From NCBI GenBank assembly GCA_018268755.1, contig JAFDVW010000003.1, forward strand, positions 357,060-421,059: DNA of 64,000 nucleotides, in the 5' to 3' direction. This document shows positions 49,502 through 58,693 of the stretch, one piece after another. Each line of letters starts with the position of its first letter. Within the stretch, counting starts at the first letter, position 1. A model generated the notes under the pieces. The model worked only from the letters and a program-made list of their open reading frames with translations. It did not search any database and was not told where the DNA came from. The position numbers were made by a program, and so were the translations under genes. Source of the DNA: Acidobacteriota bacterium. Lineage in GTDB: Bacteria > Acidobacteriota > Terriglobia > Terriglobales > Acidobacteriaceae.

Positions 49502-50763
49502 TGCGGGTGCTCTCCGGCCAGCCGGCGGCGAAACGGGCGCAGCAGATCGCCGCCCGCAGCGCCCGCTTCGATGACGTCGAACCCCGGGTGCGGCCGATCC
49601 TCGTGGCGGTGCGCCAACAGGGAGACAAGGCGCTGCGCCGCTATGCCGAGCAATGGGACGGATTGAAGCGCGGCCAGAGCGTGGAGGTCCCGCCGGCGGA
49701 GTTAAAGAAGGCATGGAAGACGGCCGCCGCGGAGTTTCGCTCTTCCCTGCTGCAGGCCGCGGCGAACATCCGCCGCTTCTGCGAATGGCAGAAGCCGAAG
49801 GAGTGGACCCGCGCCGAAGCCGGCGTCTCGCTGGGGGTGCAGGTGCGGCCAATCGAAGCCGTGGGCTGCTACATTCCCGGCGGAAGATATCCCCTGGTTT
49901 CGACGCTGTTGATGACGGCGATTCCGGCGCAGGTAGCGGGAGTAAAGCACATACGCGTAGTCTCGCCGCGGCCGAGCCCGGAAGTGCTGGCGGCGGCCGG
50001 AATGCTGGGCATCACCGAGTTCTACCGCGTCGGCGGGGCCCAGGCCATCGCCGCCCTGGCCTACGGGACGAAGAGTATTGCGCGCGTCGACAAGATCGTG
50101 GGCCCCGGAAACCTCTACGTCACGGCGGCCAAAAAGCTGGTGTCATTCGATTGCGCCATCGACATGCTGGCCGGGCCAACGGAAGTCGTGATTGTCAGCG
50201 ATGAGGGCACACCGGAGTTTATCGCCTCGGACCTGGTGGCGCAGGCCGAGCATGATCCGGAAGCGGTTTCGATTTTCATCACCACCAAAAAGAAGCTGGC
50301 CGAGTCGGTAGCCGCCAGCACGGCCGAGCTGGCCAGCGGCAATGCGACCGCCCAGGAATCCCTGAAGCGCCAGGGCGTAATTCTGGTGGCGGGATCGCGC
50401 AAGCAGGCCATTGCCTGGGCCAACCTGATTGCGCCGGAGCACATCACAGTTTCACGGCAAGATGTACCGCTCATCAGCAACGCAGGATCAATTTTCGTGG
50501 GCGACTACTCGCCGCAGGCGGCAGGAGACTATGCTTCCGGTCCCAACCACGTGCTGCCCACGGCGGGCGTGGCCCGCTTCCGCGGCGGGCTGAGCGTGTA
50601 TGACTTCGTAAAGCTCATCACCGTGCAAGAACTCTCCCAGGCCGGGTTGCAGAAGATCGCGCCTGCGGTGGAGTGTCTGGCCGACACTGAGGGCCTACGG
50701 GCGCACGCGGAATCGATTCGCCTGCGGGTGCCGCGCGCGGTCGCGAGGAGACGCCATGCTTAA
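49501..50763 (+). CDS. hisD: Histidinol dehydrogenase
   Basis: The ATG at 49501 overlaps the hisG stop by one base. The 420-residue enzyme shows G-C-Y-I-P-G-G-R-Y-P-L, V-G-G-A-Q-A-I-A-A-L-A-Y-G-T, K-I-V-G-P-G-N-L-Y-V, D-M-L-A-G-P-T-E-V and A-E-H-D-P-E-A (zinc and base ligands), and N-A-G-S-I-F-V-G. It oxidises histidinol to histidine, the last two steps. A longer upstream frame is a shadow of hisG. Confidence 0.97.
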   Translation: MRVLSGQPAAKRAQQIAARSARFDDVEPRVRPILVAVRQQGDKALRRYAEQWDGLKRGQSVEVPPAELKKAWKTAAAEFRSSLLQAAANIRRFCEWQKPKEWTRAEAGVSLGVQVRPIEAVGCYIPGGRYPLVSTLLMTAIPAQVAGVKHIRVVSPRPSPEVLAAAGMLGITEFYRVGGAQAIAALAYGTKSIARVDKIVGPGNLYVTAAKKLVSFDCAIDMLAGPTEVVIVSDEGTPEFIASDLVAQAEHDPEAVSIFITTKKKLAESVAASTAELASGNATAQESLKRQGVILVAGSRKQAIAWANLIAPEHITVSRQDVPLISNAGSIFVGDYSPQAAGDYASGPNHVLPTAGVARFRGGLSVYDFVKLITVQELSQAGLQKIAPAVECLADTEGLRAHAESIRLRVPRAVARRRHA

Positions 50764-51832
50764 AGCGCGCGAAGCGGTGCAGAAGCTGAAGGAATACCAT
50801 CCGCCGCTGGGCGGGCGCAGAGGGCTGCGCCTCGACTTCAACGAGAACACCTCGGGCTGCTCTCCACGCGTGCTGACGAAGCTACGCAATCTCAGCATGG
50901 AAGACCTGGCGCGCTATCCCGAGCGCGAACCCGGCGAGCGCGTGGTGGCACAGCACCTGGGAATCCAGCCCCACGAAACCCTCCTGACCAATGGCACGGA
51001 TGAAGCCATCCACGTGCTCTGCGAGACTTACCTCGAGCCGGGAGATGAAGTGCTGATCGCGGTGCCGACCTTTGCCATGTACGAAATCTATGCGGCTTCC
51101 ACCGGGGCGAAGATCATCAGCGTGCCGGCGGACAGCGACTTCGCTTTTCCGACGGAAAAAGTCCTGGCCGCCATCACGCCGCGGACGCGCCTGATCGCGG
51201 TGGCCAACCCCAACAATCCCACCGGGGCGCTGGCATCGCAGAAAGATTTGTTGCGCATCGCGCAGGCCGCGCCCCAGGCGGCGCTGCTGGTAGATGAAGC
51301 CTACTTTGAATTTTGCGGGGAAACTCTGGTTGCGCAGTGGCGGCAGCAGGAGAACCTCTTCGTCTCGCGGACTTTCTCCAAAGTCTATGGCCTGGCTGGA
51401 TTGCGCATCGGCGTGCTGATGGGCCATGTCGAGCAGATGCGCATGCTGCGGCGCAACAGCTCTCCTTACAATCTGAATGCCATTGCGCTGTTGGCGCTGC
51501 CCGAGGCCCTGGGCGACCGCGAGTACGTCAAGCAGTATGTCGAGCAGGTGTTGCGCGGACGGGCGGCGCTGGAAAATGAGTTGCAGGCGTTGGGCGTCCA
51601 CTACTGGCCCAGCCGAGCCAACTTCGTATTGTTTTATCTGGGAGCGGGGTGCAAGCCATTTATCGCCGGCATGCGGGAACGCGGCATTCTGGTGCGCGAC
51701 CGCTCGAATGATCCGGGATGCAACGGGTGCCCGCGCATCACGGTGGGCACCGACGAGCACAACCAGCGCATGCTGACGGCATTGCGCGAAGTCATGGAAG
51801 AAATTGGCGTGAAGGAGAAAGTGGGCCAGTGA
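50756..51832 (+). CDS. hisC: Histidinol-phosphate aminotransferase
   Basis: This 358-residue class I/II PLP aminotransferase overlaps the end of hisD by eight bases. L-R-L-D-F-N-E-N-T is the family start. [17 protein letters not shown] and [16 protein letters not shown] (PLP lysine, about 207) follow. It transfers the amino group in the seventh step. An HP-specific rather than aromatic function is supported by its position in the operon. Confidence 0.96.
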   Translation: MLKAREAVQKLKEYHPPLGGRRGLRLDFNENTSGCSPRVLTKLRNLSMEDLARYPEREPGERVVAQHLGIQPHETLLTNGTDEAIHVLCETYLEPGDEVLIAVPTFAMYEIYAASTGAKIISVPADSDFAFPTEKVLAAITPRTRLIAVANPNNPTGALASQKDLLRIAQAAPQAALLVDEAYFEFCGETLVAQWRQQENLFVSRTFSKVYGLAGLRIGVLMGHVEQMRMLRRNSSPYNLNAIALLALPEALGDREYVKQYVEQVLRGRAALENELQALGVHYWPSRANFVLFYLGAGCKPFIAGMRERGILVRDRSNDPGCNGCPRITVGTDEHNQRMLTALREVMEEIGVKEKVGQ

Positions 51833-52416
51833 GAAAAGCCAAATTGCAGCGCACCACGCGCGAAACCGACATTGCCGCGGCCCTGGTCATCGAAGGCCGC
51901 GGGCGCTACAAGATAGCGACCGGCATCCGCTTCTTTGACCATATGCTGGAGCTGTTTGCCCACCATGGCGGATTTGATCTGGAACTGACCGCGAAGGGCG
52001 ATCTCGATGTCGACCAGCACCATACCGTGGAAGATGTCGGCATCGTGTTGGGGCAACTCTTCGCCAAAGCGCTGGGCGACAAGAAAGGCATCCTGCGGGC
52101 GGGATATTTTGTGATGCCGATGGATGAGACCCTGGGCCTAGCCGCGGTGGATTTTTCCGGGCGCGTGGCGGCGGTGGTCGATGACAAGGTGAAGGTCCGT
52201 CTGGTGGGCGATCTGCAATCGGAGCTGGTGTTCGATTTCTTCGAAGGCTTCGCGCGTGGAGCGCAGGCCAACGTGCACTGCAAGATTCTCTACGGACGTT
52301 CGAACCACCACAAGATTGAATCGCTCTTCAAGGCCTTCGCCCGGGCATTGCGCGCGGCCTGCTGGAAGGACAAGCAGATGGCCAAGCTGCTGCCGAGCAC
52401 CAAGGGGCTGCTGTGA
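51829..52416 (+). CDS. hisB: Imidazoleglycerol-phosphate dehydratase
   Basis: A GTG at 51829 overlaps the hisC stop (GTGA), with AAGGAG further upstream. The 195-residue enzyme shows the two metal-binding repeats [16 protein letters not shown] and [11 protein letters not shown], and later [17 protein letters not shown]. There is no histidinol phosphatase domain, so the phosphatase must come from another locus. Confidence 0.96.
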   Translation: MRKAKLQRTTRETDIAAALVIEGRGRYKIATGIRFFDHMLELFAHHGGFDLELTAKGDLDVDQHHTVEDVGIVLGQLFAKALGDKKGILRAGYFVMPMDETLGLAAVDFSGRVAAVVDDKVKVRLVGDLQSELVFDFFEGFARGAQANVHCKILYGRSNHHKIESLFKAFARALRAACWKDKQMAKLLPSTKGLL

Positions 52417-53012
52417 TCGCCATAGTGGATTATCGGGCGGGAAATCTGGCCTCGGTAAAGAAAGCGTTGGAGCGAGTGGGCGCGCAGCCGGTGGTGACCG
52501 ACGATCCGGAAGTCGTGGCCCAGGCCGAGAAGCTCGTCTTGCCCGGCGTGGGCCACTTCCAGGCCACTTCCACGCTGGGGGACTCCGGACTGCGCGAAGC
52601 TATGGCACAGTCGATCCAACGGGGAGTTCCCTTCTTAGGGATTTGCGTCGGCATGCAGTGGATGCTGGCCGCGAGCGAAGAGGCGCCCGGCGTCGCAGGA
52701 TTGGGCCTGTGGCCGGAGCAGTGCGTCCACTTCCCTGCCGGGGTGAAATCTCCCCATGTCGGATGGAACCAGCTGGAGATGGGAAATGGGAAATCGCGAT
52801 TGCTGGCGGGAGTTGACACCGGCGCGTTTGTCTACTTCACCCACTCCTATCGCGTGCCATTGTTAGACGGCACGGTCGCGCAGACCGAGTACGGCGGGAA
52901 GTTTTCCGCGGCGGTGGAGCGGGACAACGTGTTTGGGGTGCAGTTTCATCCGGAAAAATCGGGTGCGACCGGATTGCAGTTGCTGAAGAATTTTTGCCAG
53001 TTGTCATTCTGA
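52413..53012 (+). CDS. hisH: Imidazole glycerol phosphate synthase, glutaminase subunit
   Basis: A GTG at 52413 overlaps the hisB stop. The 199-residue class I amidotransferase has [19 protein letters not shown] (oxyanion), G-I-C-V-G-M-Q (nucleophile Cys, about 77; Val replaces the usual Leu) and Q-F-H-P-E-K-S with the His-Glu pair. It delivers ammonia to HisF. Its last codons run into a REP-like element. Confidence 0.96.
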   Translation: MIAIVDYRAGNLASVKKALERVGAQPVVTDDPEVVAQAEKLVLPGVGHFQATSTLGDSGLREAMAQSIQRGVPFLGICVGMQWMLAASEEAPGVAGLGLWPEQCVHFPAGVKSPHVGWNQLEMGNGKSRLLAGVDTGAFVYFTHSYRVPLLDGTVAQTEYGGKFSAAVERDNVFGVQFHPEKSGATGLQLLKNFCQLSF

Positions 53013-53142
53013 GCGAAGCCGGAAGTTCGTAGCGCGAACTTCCTGGGAGTCGAAGAACCTCTGCCTCTTACCCTGGAGTAGGGGTCCTTCGACTGGTGGC
53101 CTTTCGCTTTGCGAAAGACCACTTCGCTGAGGATGACAGTAA
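53009..53142. repeat. Repeat of the CATTCTGAGCGAAG...TCGAAGAACC family inside the his operon
   Basis: The 141-bp hisH-hisF gap starts with GTCATTCTGAGCGAAGC, then a hairpin GGAAGTTCG/CGAACTTCC, then GAGTCGAAGAACCTC. The second half has GGGGTCCTTCGACTGG, a hairpin CTTTCGC/GCGAAAG, and CTTCGCTGAGGATGACAG. Thus two element halves face each other. Every other his junction is overlapping or one base apart, so this is an insertion. Confidence 0.82.
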
Positions 53143-53153
53143 AGCTTAAGACC

Positions 53154-53915
53154 ATGTTGACCAAACGGATTATCGCTTGCCTGGACGTCGATGGCGGACG
53201 GGTCGTCAAGGGCACACAGTTTCTGAACCTGCGCGATGCCGGCGATCCCGCCGAGCTGGCGGCGGCGCACAGCGCGGCTGGGGCGGACGAAGTGGTGTTG
53301 CTCGACATCACCGCCACCCACGAAAAGCGCGGCACGCTGCTCGACACGGTGCGGCGCACCGCGCGCGAGCTGTTTATTCCCTTCACCGTGGGCGGCGGCA
53401 TCCGCGAATTGCAGGACGCCGCGGCCATCTTCGATGCCGGGGCCGACAAAGTCAGCATGAACTCGGCGGCCATCGTGAACCCGGCCCTTATCACGGCGAT
53501 TGCCCAGCGCTTCGGCTCGCAGGCAGCCATCGTGGCCATTGATGCCAAGCGCGTGAACGGGCACTTCGAAGCCTTTGTGCACGGCGGGCGAAAGCCCACC
53601 GGCAAGGACGCCGTGCTGTGGGCGAAAGAAGCGGAAGAGCGTGGCGCGGGAGAAATCCTGCTCACCTCCATGGACCGGGACGGGACCGGTATCGGCTTTG
53701 ACTGCGAGCTGACCCAGGCCGTCTCCGCCGCGGTGAATATCCCCGTGATCGCTTCCGGCGGCGCGGGCGGAGCGCAACATTTTGTCGAAGTCTTCCGCGA
53801 AGGCCAGGCCGACGCCGCGCTGGCCGCTTCCATTTTTCATTTTGGGTTAAGCTCTTTTTCCGATCTCAAGCAGCAATTACTTTCCGCAAACATTCCCATG
53901 AGGTGGCCTTGTTAA
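53154..53915 (+). CDS. hisF: Imidazole glycerol phosphate synthase, cyclase subunit
   Basis: The ATG at 53154 gives a 253-residue TIM barrel: [15 protein letters not shown] (first catalytic Asp), [29 protein letters not shown] (second catalytic Asp) and I-A-S-G-G-A-G. It makes IGP and AICAR from PRFAR with ammonia from HisH. The end overlaps hisA. It has no strong ribosome site, unlike the coupled genes before it. Confidence 0.97.
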   Translation: MLTKRIIACLDVDGGRVVKGTQFLNLRDAGDPAELAAAHSAAGADEVVLLDITATHEKRGTLLDTVRRTARELFIPFTVGGGIRELQDAAAIFDAGADKVSMNSAAIVNPALITAIAQRFGSQAAIVAIDAKRVNGHFEAFVHGGRKPTGKDAVLWAKEAEERGAGEILLTSMDRDGTGIGFDCELTQAVSAAVNIPVIASGGAGGAQHFVEVFREGQADAALAASIFHFGLSSFSDLKQQLLSANIPMRWPC

Positions 53916-54601
53916 TTCCTTCGATTGATCTGATGGGCGGCAAGATCGTCCAGTTGGTGCAGGGTAAAAAGAAAGCCCTGGAGTTCGACAATTTTGACGA
54001 GTGGATCGAGCGCTTCCTGCCCTTCCCCATGGTGCAGTTGATCGACCTCGACGCGGCCATCGGCAGCGGCGACAACCGCAGACTGCTGAAGATATTTCTG
54101 GAAAGGCTCCCCTGCCAGGTGGGCGGTGGCATTCGTTCTACTGAGACGGCGCGCGCCATTCTAGATCTGGGGGCGAAACGCGTGATTCTCGGCTCGACAC
54201 TTATCCGCGAAGGAAAAATCAACACAGCTTTTGCGGAGGAAATTGCCGGCGCCCTGGGTGCGGAGAAGCTGGTCTTCGCCGTGGACGCCAAGGGCGGCAA
54301 AGTCGCGATCCGCGGCTGGCGCGAGCTCACGGAAATTTCTCCGGTGGACATGGCTCGGCAGCTTGAGCCCTGGTGCAGCGCTTTCCTCTACACCCATATT
54401 GATACCGAAGGCATGATGCTGGGCATCCCCATGGACATCGTGCGTCAACTGCGCGAGGCAACTGCGCGCGAATTGATCGCCGCCGGTGGAATTTCTACCC
54501 AGGAAGAGATCGATCAACTGCACGGCATGCGGGTGGATGCGGTAGTGGGCATGGCGTTGTATCTGGGGAAGCTGGACCTAACGGCGGGCAGAACAAGGTG
54601 A
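53903..54601 (+). CDS. hisA: ProFAR isomerase (HisA)
   Basis: The start is either a GTG at 53903 or a TTG at 53909, both inside the end of hisF. The roughly 230-residue barrel has [31 protein letters not shown], and [11 protein letters not shown] (general acid Asp). [10 protein letters not shown] is the second phosphate site. It isomerises ProFAR to PRFAR. Being beside hisF and hisH in a complete his set supports HisA rather than the dual PriA. Confidence 0.95.
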   Translation: MALLIPSIDLMGGKIVQLVQGKKKALEFDNFDEWIERFLPFPMVQLIDLDAAIGSGDNRRLLKIFLERLPCQVGGGIRSTETARAILDLGAKRVILGSTLIREGKINTAFAEEIAGALGAEKLVFAVDAKGGKVAIRGWRELTEISPVDMARQLEPWCSAFLYTHIDTEGMMLGIPMDIVRQLREATARELIAAGGISTQEEIDQLHGMRVDAVVGMALYLGKLDLTAGRTR

Positions 54602-54650
54602 TGATATGCCCCGGAGGCACCGGGTCGCAGAAATGATGCTTATTGGTAAT

Positions 54651-54680
54651 ATTGACATCAATTATTAAATTTGTCATCAT
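54651..54680 (+). promoter_or_regulatory. Promoter and operator of the vapBC module
   Basis: TTGACA (54652-54657), 17 bp, CATCAT (54675-54680). The -35 box is inside a palindrome ATTGA-CA-TCAAT (54651-54662). TGACA/TGTCA arms (54653-54657 and 54672-54676) bracket the spacer. The predicted start coincides with the antitoxin ATG at 54687. Confidence 0.65.
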
Positions 54681-54686
54681 CTCTAT

Positions 54687-54914
54687 ATGAGGACAACCCT
54701 GAACCTCGATGATGATGCTCTCGGGCTGGCCAAGAATTATGCCGACAGCCGGGATTTGCCTCTGGGCAGGGCGGTTTCAGAACTTATTCGAAAAGGATCA
54801 ACCGTCACACTTCCCACGCAAACCGTCAATGGTCTGCTCGTGTTCGATCTTCCGGCAGATTCTCCCCGCGTCACAACCAGGCATATCAAAGATCTGGAAG
54901 CTGAGTCTTACTGA
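54687..54914 (+). CDS. VapB-type antitoxin (ribbon-helix-helix)
   Basis: This 75-residue protein starts M-R-T-T-L-N-L-D-D-D-A-L, typical of a ribbon-helix-helix DNA-binding domain. A short linker and a C-terminal toxin-binding segment follow (L-L-V-F-D-L-P-A-D-S-P-R-V-T). Its stop overlaps the start of the PIN-domain gene by one base. It should neutralise VapC and repress its own promoter through the nearby palindrome. Confidence 0.9.
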   Translation: MRTTLNLDDDALGLAKNYADSRDLPLGRAVSELIRKGSTVTLPTQTVNGLLVFDLPADSPRVTTRHIKDLEAESY

Positions 54915-55357
54915 TGGTTGCATTGCTGGATATAAGCGTGCTCATCGCTTTGGCATGGAGAGCCCATGAATCGCATGAGCGGGCACAGCATTGGTTCAGC
55001 AACCACGCGCGAAAGGGCTGGGCCACCTGCCCGATCACCCAGGCAGGATTTGTCAGGATTCTCTCGAACCCTGCTTTCGCACGCGACGCCGTCTCCCCGA
55101 AAGAAGCGCTGCGCATTCTACGGACGAATATCAGTCACCCCAGTCATCATTTTTGGGGCGACGAGATCAGTGTTCTCGATGCATTGACCGTTTTGCAGAC
55201 TCCAATCGGGCATCGACAGATCACAGACGCCTACTTAATCGGACTCGCCATTCATAAGGGCGGAAAATTTGTCACTTTCGATGAGCGCGCCCTATCGCTA
55301 CTTCCGGAAAGTCCTTCCAGTCGAGCTCATTTCGAACTTATTTCGAGTCCGCGATGA
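54914..55357 (+). CDS. VapC-type PIN-domain toxin
   Basis: This 147-residue PIN domain has L-L-D-I-S-V-L-I-A-L-A-W (first Asp), C-P-I-T-Q-A-G-F-V-R-I-L, I-T-D-A-Y-L-I-G-L-A (third acidic) and F-V-T-F-D-E-R-A-L (last Asp). The second acidic position (T-E in most relatives) is T-Q here, as in some active subfamilies. Such toxins cleave tRNA or rRNA until bound by the antitoxin. Length and motifs are intact. Confidence 0.9.
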   Translation: MVALLDISVLIALAWRAHESHERAQHWFSNHARKGWATCPITQAGFVRILSNPAFARDAVSPKEALRILRTNISHPSHHFWGDEISVLDALTVLQTPIGHRQITDAYLIGLAIHKGGKFVTFDERALSLLPESPSSRAHFELISSPR

Positions 55358-55455
55358 AGTTGAACCGGCTACAGAGCACCCCGAGCCAACCCGCCCCGTG
55401 ACGCCTCCGCCTGAATCTGGCACACTGTTAGAACTCAGGTGAGGAGAGAAAGTCA

Positions 55456-57867
55456 GTGAGTGAATCGCCACGCTACGCGCCCGGTTGGCCGGGGATCGAG
55501 CCGCGCTGGACGTCCAGCGCCAAATCCGGAATGGGCACGGCGCTGAATCTGCACAGCCGGGTCTGGTTCACCCTGAGCCACGGCATCTTGAATGAGGTGT
55601 ATTTTCCCCGCGTGGACCAGGCCTGCACGCGCGATCTGGGGCTGATCGTCACCGACGGCGCCGGCTATTTTTCCGAAGAAAAGCGGCATTGTATCTTTGA
55701 AAATACTCCTTTCGAGCCCGGCATCCCCGTCTTCGAGTTGCGCAACATAGAGAAGAATGGGCGCTATCGCATTGAGAAAGAAGTTCTCACCGATCCCTAC
55801 CGCAACGTGGTCCTGCAAAAAGTCCGATTTATTCCCTTGCAAGGCAAGCTGAGCGACTATCGCCTTTACGCGCTGCTGGCGCCGCATCTGGCCAACTGGG
55901 GCGCGGACAACACCGGCTGGTGCGGCGATTACAAAGGGGTTCCCATGCTCTTCGCCGAGCGCGACGGGGTGGCGCTGGCCTTTGCCCACTCCGCGCCCTG
56001 GCGCAAGATGTCGGTGGGATTCGTAGGCTTCTCCGACGGCTGGCAAGACCTCTCCAAAAATTTCCAGATGACCTGGGAGTACGCGCGGGCGGAAAAAGGC
56101 AATATCGCCCTCACGGGAGAAATTGATCTGGAGGCCACGGGCGGCGAGTTTGTCATGGCGCTGGGCTTTGGCAGCATCTGGTCAGAGGCCGGCCAACAAG
56201 TGCGGGGGAGCCTGGCGGAATCCTACGAAGAACTTCGTCATCATTACGTTTGGCACTGGAAGAACTGGCAGAATGGTCTGCTCAAGCTGGATGAGCCTCG
56301 TCGCGAACATGATTTGTATCGCTCCAGCGTGGCCGTGTTGCGGGCCCACGAATCCAAGGATTTTCTGGGCGGCGTCATCGCCAGCCTGTCGATTCCCTGG
56401 GGTTTCGACAAAGGCGACGAAGACCTAGGCGGATATCACCTGGTGTGGCCGCGCGATTTAGCAGAAACGGCGGGAGGATTTCTGGCCGCCGGCGCCCCCG
56501 GGGACGCTTTGCGGGTTTTGCGGTATTTCGAAGCTACCCAGGAATCCGACGGACACTGGGCGCAGAATCTTTGGCTGGATGGGCGTCCTTACTGGAAGGG
56601 CCTGCAGATGGACGAGGCCGGCTTCCCTATTTTGTTGATTGATCTGTTGCGGCGAGAGGCCCCGCTGGCCCTGGGCCACCTGGATCGCTGGTGGAAGCTG
56701 GTCAGTAAGGCAGCGGGTTTTCTGGTGCGCAATGGTCCGGTCACGCAGCAGGACCGCTGGGAAGAAGATGCGGGATATTCTCCCTTCACGCTGGCGGTGG
56801 AAGTTGCCGCCCTGCTGGCGGCGGCCGACATGGCCGATGTGGCCAAACAGCCGGAAATCGCCGCCTATTTGCGCGAGACCGCCGACTGCTGGAACGACAA
56901 TATCGAATTCTGGACCTACGCTACGGGCAGCGACCTGGCGCGGCAGGTAGGGGTCGATGGCTACTATGTACGCATCGCACCGCCGGAGACGGATTGCGCC
57001 GCATCTCCCATTGAAGGTTTTGTCCCCATCAAGAATCGGCCGGTGGGAGAAAATCTGCAGGCGGCGGTCCATCTCATCAGCCCCGATGCTTTGGCCCTGG
57101 TGCGCTTTGGCTTGCGGGCCCCGGATGACCCGCGCATTTTGAACACCGTGAAAGTGATTGATGCACTGTTACGCACCAAGCTTCCGCAAGGCTATTGCTG
57201 GTATCGCTACAACGGCGATGGTTATGGAGAGCATTCCGACGGAAGCCCCTTCAATGGCACCGGACTGGGCCGGCCCTGGCCCCTGCTGGCGGGCGAACGC
57301 GCCCATTACGAGATCGCCGCCGGCCGCAAGCAAGCCGCCGAGGACTTGCTCAAAGTGATGGAACTTTCCGCCGAGTGCGGACGATTAATTCCCGAACAGG
57401 TGTGGGACACCGAAGACATCCCCGACCTGGAGCTGTTTTCCGGAAAGCCCACGGGGTCGGCCACGCCCCTGGTGTGGGCGCACTCGGAGTACGTCAAGTT
57501 GCGCCGCTCCCTGCGCGACGGCCGTATCTTTGATCAGCCCGCGCAAACCGTGCAGCGTTATCAGGTGGAGAAGAAGATCGCGGAGTATTTCCTGTGGAGT
57601 TATAACAACAAATGCCGCACCATGCCCAAGGGCAAAAAACTACGCCTGGTGCTGCTGGCCCCGGCGCTGGTGCATTGGAGTATGGATGGCTGGAGTCATG
57701 CAAAAGACACCCAGACCCGTGCCACCGGGCTGGGGACCTATATCGTGGACCTGCCCACGGCGTCCCTGGACCACGATCAGGACGTGGTTTTCACCCTGTA
57801 CTGGACAGACGAAGAGCGCTGGGACGAGGTTGACTACACGGTCGTCATCGACCATCACAAGACCTAG
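55456..57867 (+). CDS. GH15 glucoamylase-type enzyme
   Basis: A GTG at 55456 begins an 803-residue protein with no signal peptide. It has the two-part prokaryotic layout: an N-terminal beta-sandwich domain (about 1-270, with S-H-G-I-L-N-E-V-Y-F-P) and an (alpha/alpha)6 barrel. The barrel shows Y-H-L-V-W-P-R-D-L-A-E-T-A, then D-R-W-E-E-D-A-G-Y-S (general acid Glu) and L-I-P-E-Q-V-W-D (general base Glu). It releases glucose from alpha-glucans; lack of export suggests a cytoplasmic glycogen or maltodextrin substrate. A SET protein gene follows 3 bp after its stop. Confidence 0.93.
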   Translation: MSESPRYAPGWPGIEPRWTSSAKSGMGTALNLHSRVWFTLSHGILNEVYFPRVDQACTRDLGLIVTDGAGYFSEEKRHCIFENTPFEPGIPVFELRNIEKNGRYRIEKEVLTDPYRNVVLQKVRFIPLQGKLSDYRLYALLAPHLANWGADNTGWCGDYKGVPMLFAERDGVALAFAHSAPWRKMSVGFVGFSDGWQDLSKNFQMTWEYARAEKGNIALTGEIDLEATGGEFVMALGFGSIWSEAGQQVRGSLAESYEELRHHYVWHWKNWQNGLLKLDEPRREHDLYRSSVAVLRAHESKDFLGGVIASLSIPWGFDKGDEDLGGYHLVWPRDLAETAGGFLAAGAPGDALRVLRYFEATQESDGHWAQNLWLDGRPYWKGLQMDEAGFPILLIDLLRREAPLALGHLDRWWKLVSKAAGFLVRNGPVTQQDRWEEDAGYSPFTLAVEVAALLAAADMADVAKQPEIAAYLRETADCWNDNIEFWTYATGSDLARQVGVDGYYVRIAPPETDCAASPIEGFVPIKNRPVGENLQAAVHLISPDALALVRFGLRAPDDPRILNTVKVIDALLRTKLPQGYCWYRYNGDGYGEHSDGSPFNGTGLGRPWPLLAGERAHYEIAAGRKQAAEDLLKVMELSAECGRLIPEQVWDTEDIPDLELFSGKPTGSATPLVWAHSEYVKLRRSLRDGRIFDQPAQTVQRYQVEKKIAEYFLWSYNNKCRTMPKGKKLRLVLLAPALVHWSMDGWSHAKDTQTRATGLGTYIVDLPTASLDHDQDVVFTLYWTDEERWDEVDYTVVIDHHKT

Positions 57868-57870
57868 ATC

Positions 57871-58263
57871 ATGACCCTGCAAGTACGGAAGAGCTCAATT
57901 CAAGGCAAAGGATTGTTCACGGAGCGGCCCCTGCCGGCGCGTGCCAAGGTGGGGGAGTTCACGGGAGAATTGATCTCGGTGCGCGAGGCGCGGCGGCGGG
58001 CCCAGGGCGCGAAGCGCATCGCTATCGTGGAAATCAGCCACACCCGCGCCATCGACGGCAGCGTCAACGGCGGGCCCTTTCAATTCGTGAACCACTCCTG
58101 CGATCCCAATCTGTTTATTCGCATTGCTTATGGGCGGGTGGAGTTCTATGCCCTGCGCCATATTCGGGCGGGAGAAGAACTGACTTGCGACTACGGGGAA
58201 TCGCACCATGATGGAAAGTTACCCTGTACCTGCGCGACCGGCAAATGCCGGAAATTCATTTAA
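57871..58263 (+). CDS. Bacterial SET-domain protein
   Basis: This 130-residue protein consists only of a SET domain: S-S-I-Q-G-K-G-L-F-T near the start, F-V-N-H-S-C-D-P-N (AdoMet-binding knot), G-E-E-L-T-C-D-Y-G-E, and a post-SET cluster C-T-C-A-T-G-K-C-R. The key N-H and Y residues for lysine methylation are intact. Its target is unknown. It is placed 3 bp after the GH15 gene, presumably in one transcript. Confidence 0.93.
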   Translation: MTLQVRKSSIQGKGLFTERPLPARAKVGEFTGELISVREARRRAQGAKRIAIVEISHTRAIDGSVNGGPFQFVNHSCDPNLFIRIAYGRVEFYALRHIRAGEELTCDYGESHHDGKLPCTCATGKCRKFI

Positions 58264-58503
58264 CCCGCGCCACCCTTCCCTCTCCCTTACTCAATCACAA
58301 TCTCTGGCTTGCAAGCGACAGAGGCAGGGACGCCTCACGCGGTCCACCCGCCCGCCGGTGAAAGCATCAGCGGGCTTCGCGCACCCAAACCCACCAACGC
58401 AGCATTTGAAAACGAGCTCCTGCCCACCCCAGCGTACATGGTTGGACAGGGGACGGTTGGTTAGCACAAGCTTTTCACGGAGCAGGGGCCGCTGGATGCG
58501 GGC

Positions 58504-58587
58504 CTAGCCTCTGTTTCTGAAAAGCCGCACCGCCAGGTAGATCACCGCAATCAGGATCACGATCTCGACGACTGTCTTAACCGTCAT
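58504..58587 (-). CDS. 27-residue single-helix membrane protein
   Basis: A minus-strand ATG at 58587 has GGAGG eight bases upstream. The frame ends with TAG at 58504. The peptide is one hydrophobic helix (V-V-E-I-V-I-L-I-A-V-I-Y-L-A-V) followed by a basic end (R-L-F-R-N-R-G), so it would insert with its N-terminus outside. Function is unknown. The 240 bp between the SET gene and this frame contain nothing I could recognise. Confidence 0.6.
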   Translation of the reverse strand: MTVKTVVEIVILIAVIYLAVRLFRNRG

Positions 58588-58693
58588 TTTGGCAGCCTCC
58601 CAAACGCAGCGCCATTGTCTCACACATTTCTCGCGATCATTAGCGGTCCTTGGCCTACTTAGGGCGGGATGGCCCGCGTGCTATGTTTAGGGA

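Noticed and set aside
48416..49852. A 478-codon minus-strand frame over hisI, hisG and hisD
   Set aside because: Low-complexity antisense product; the his genes are certain.
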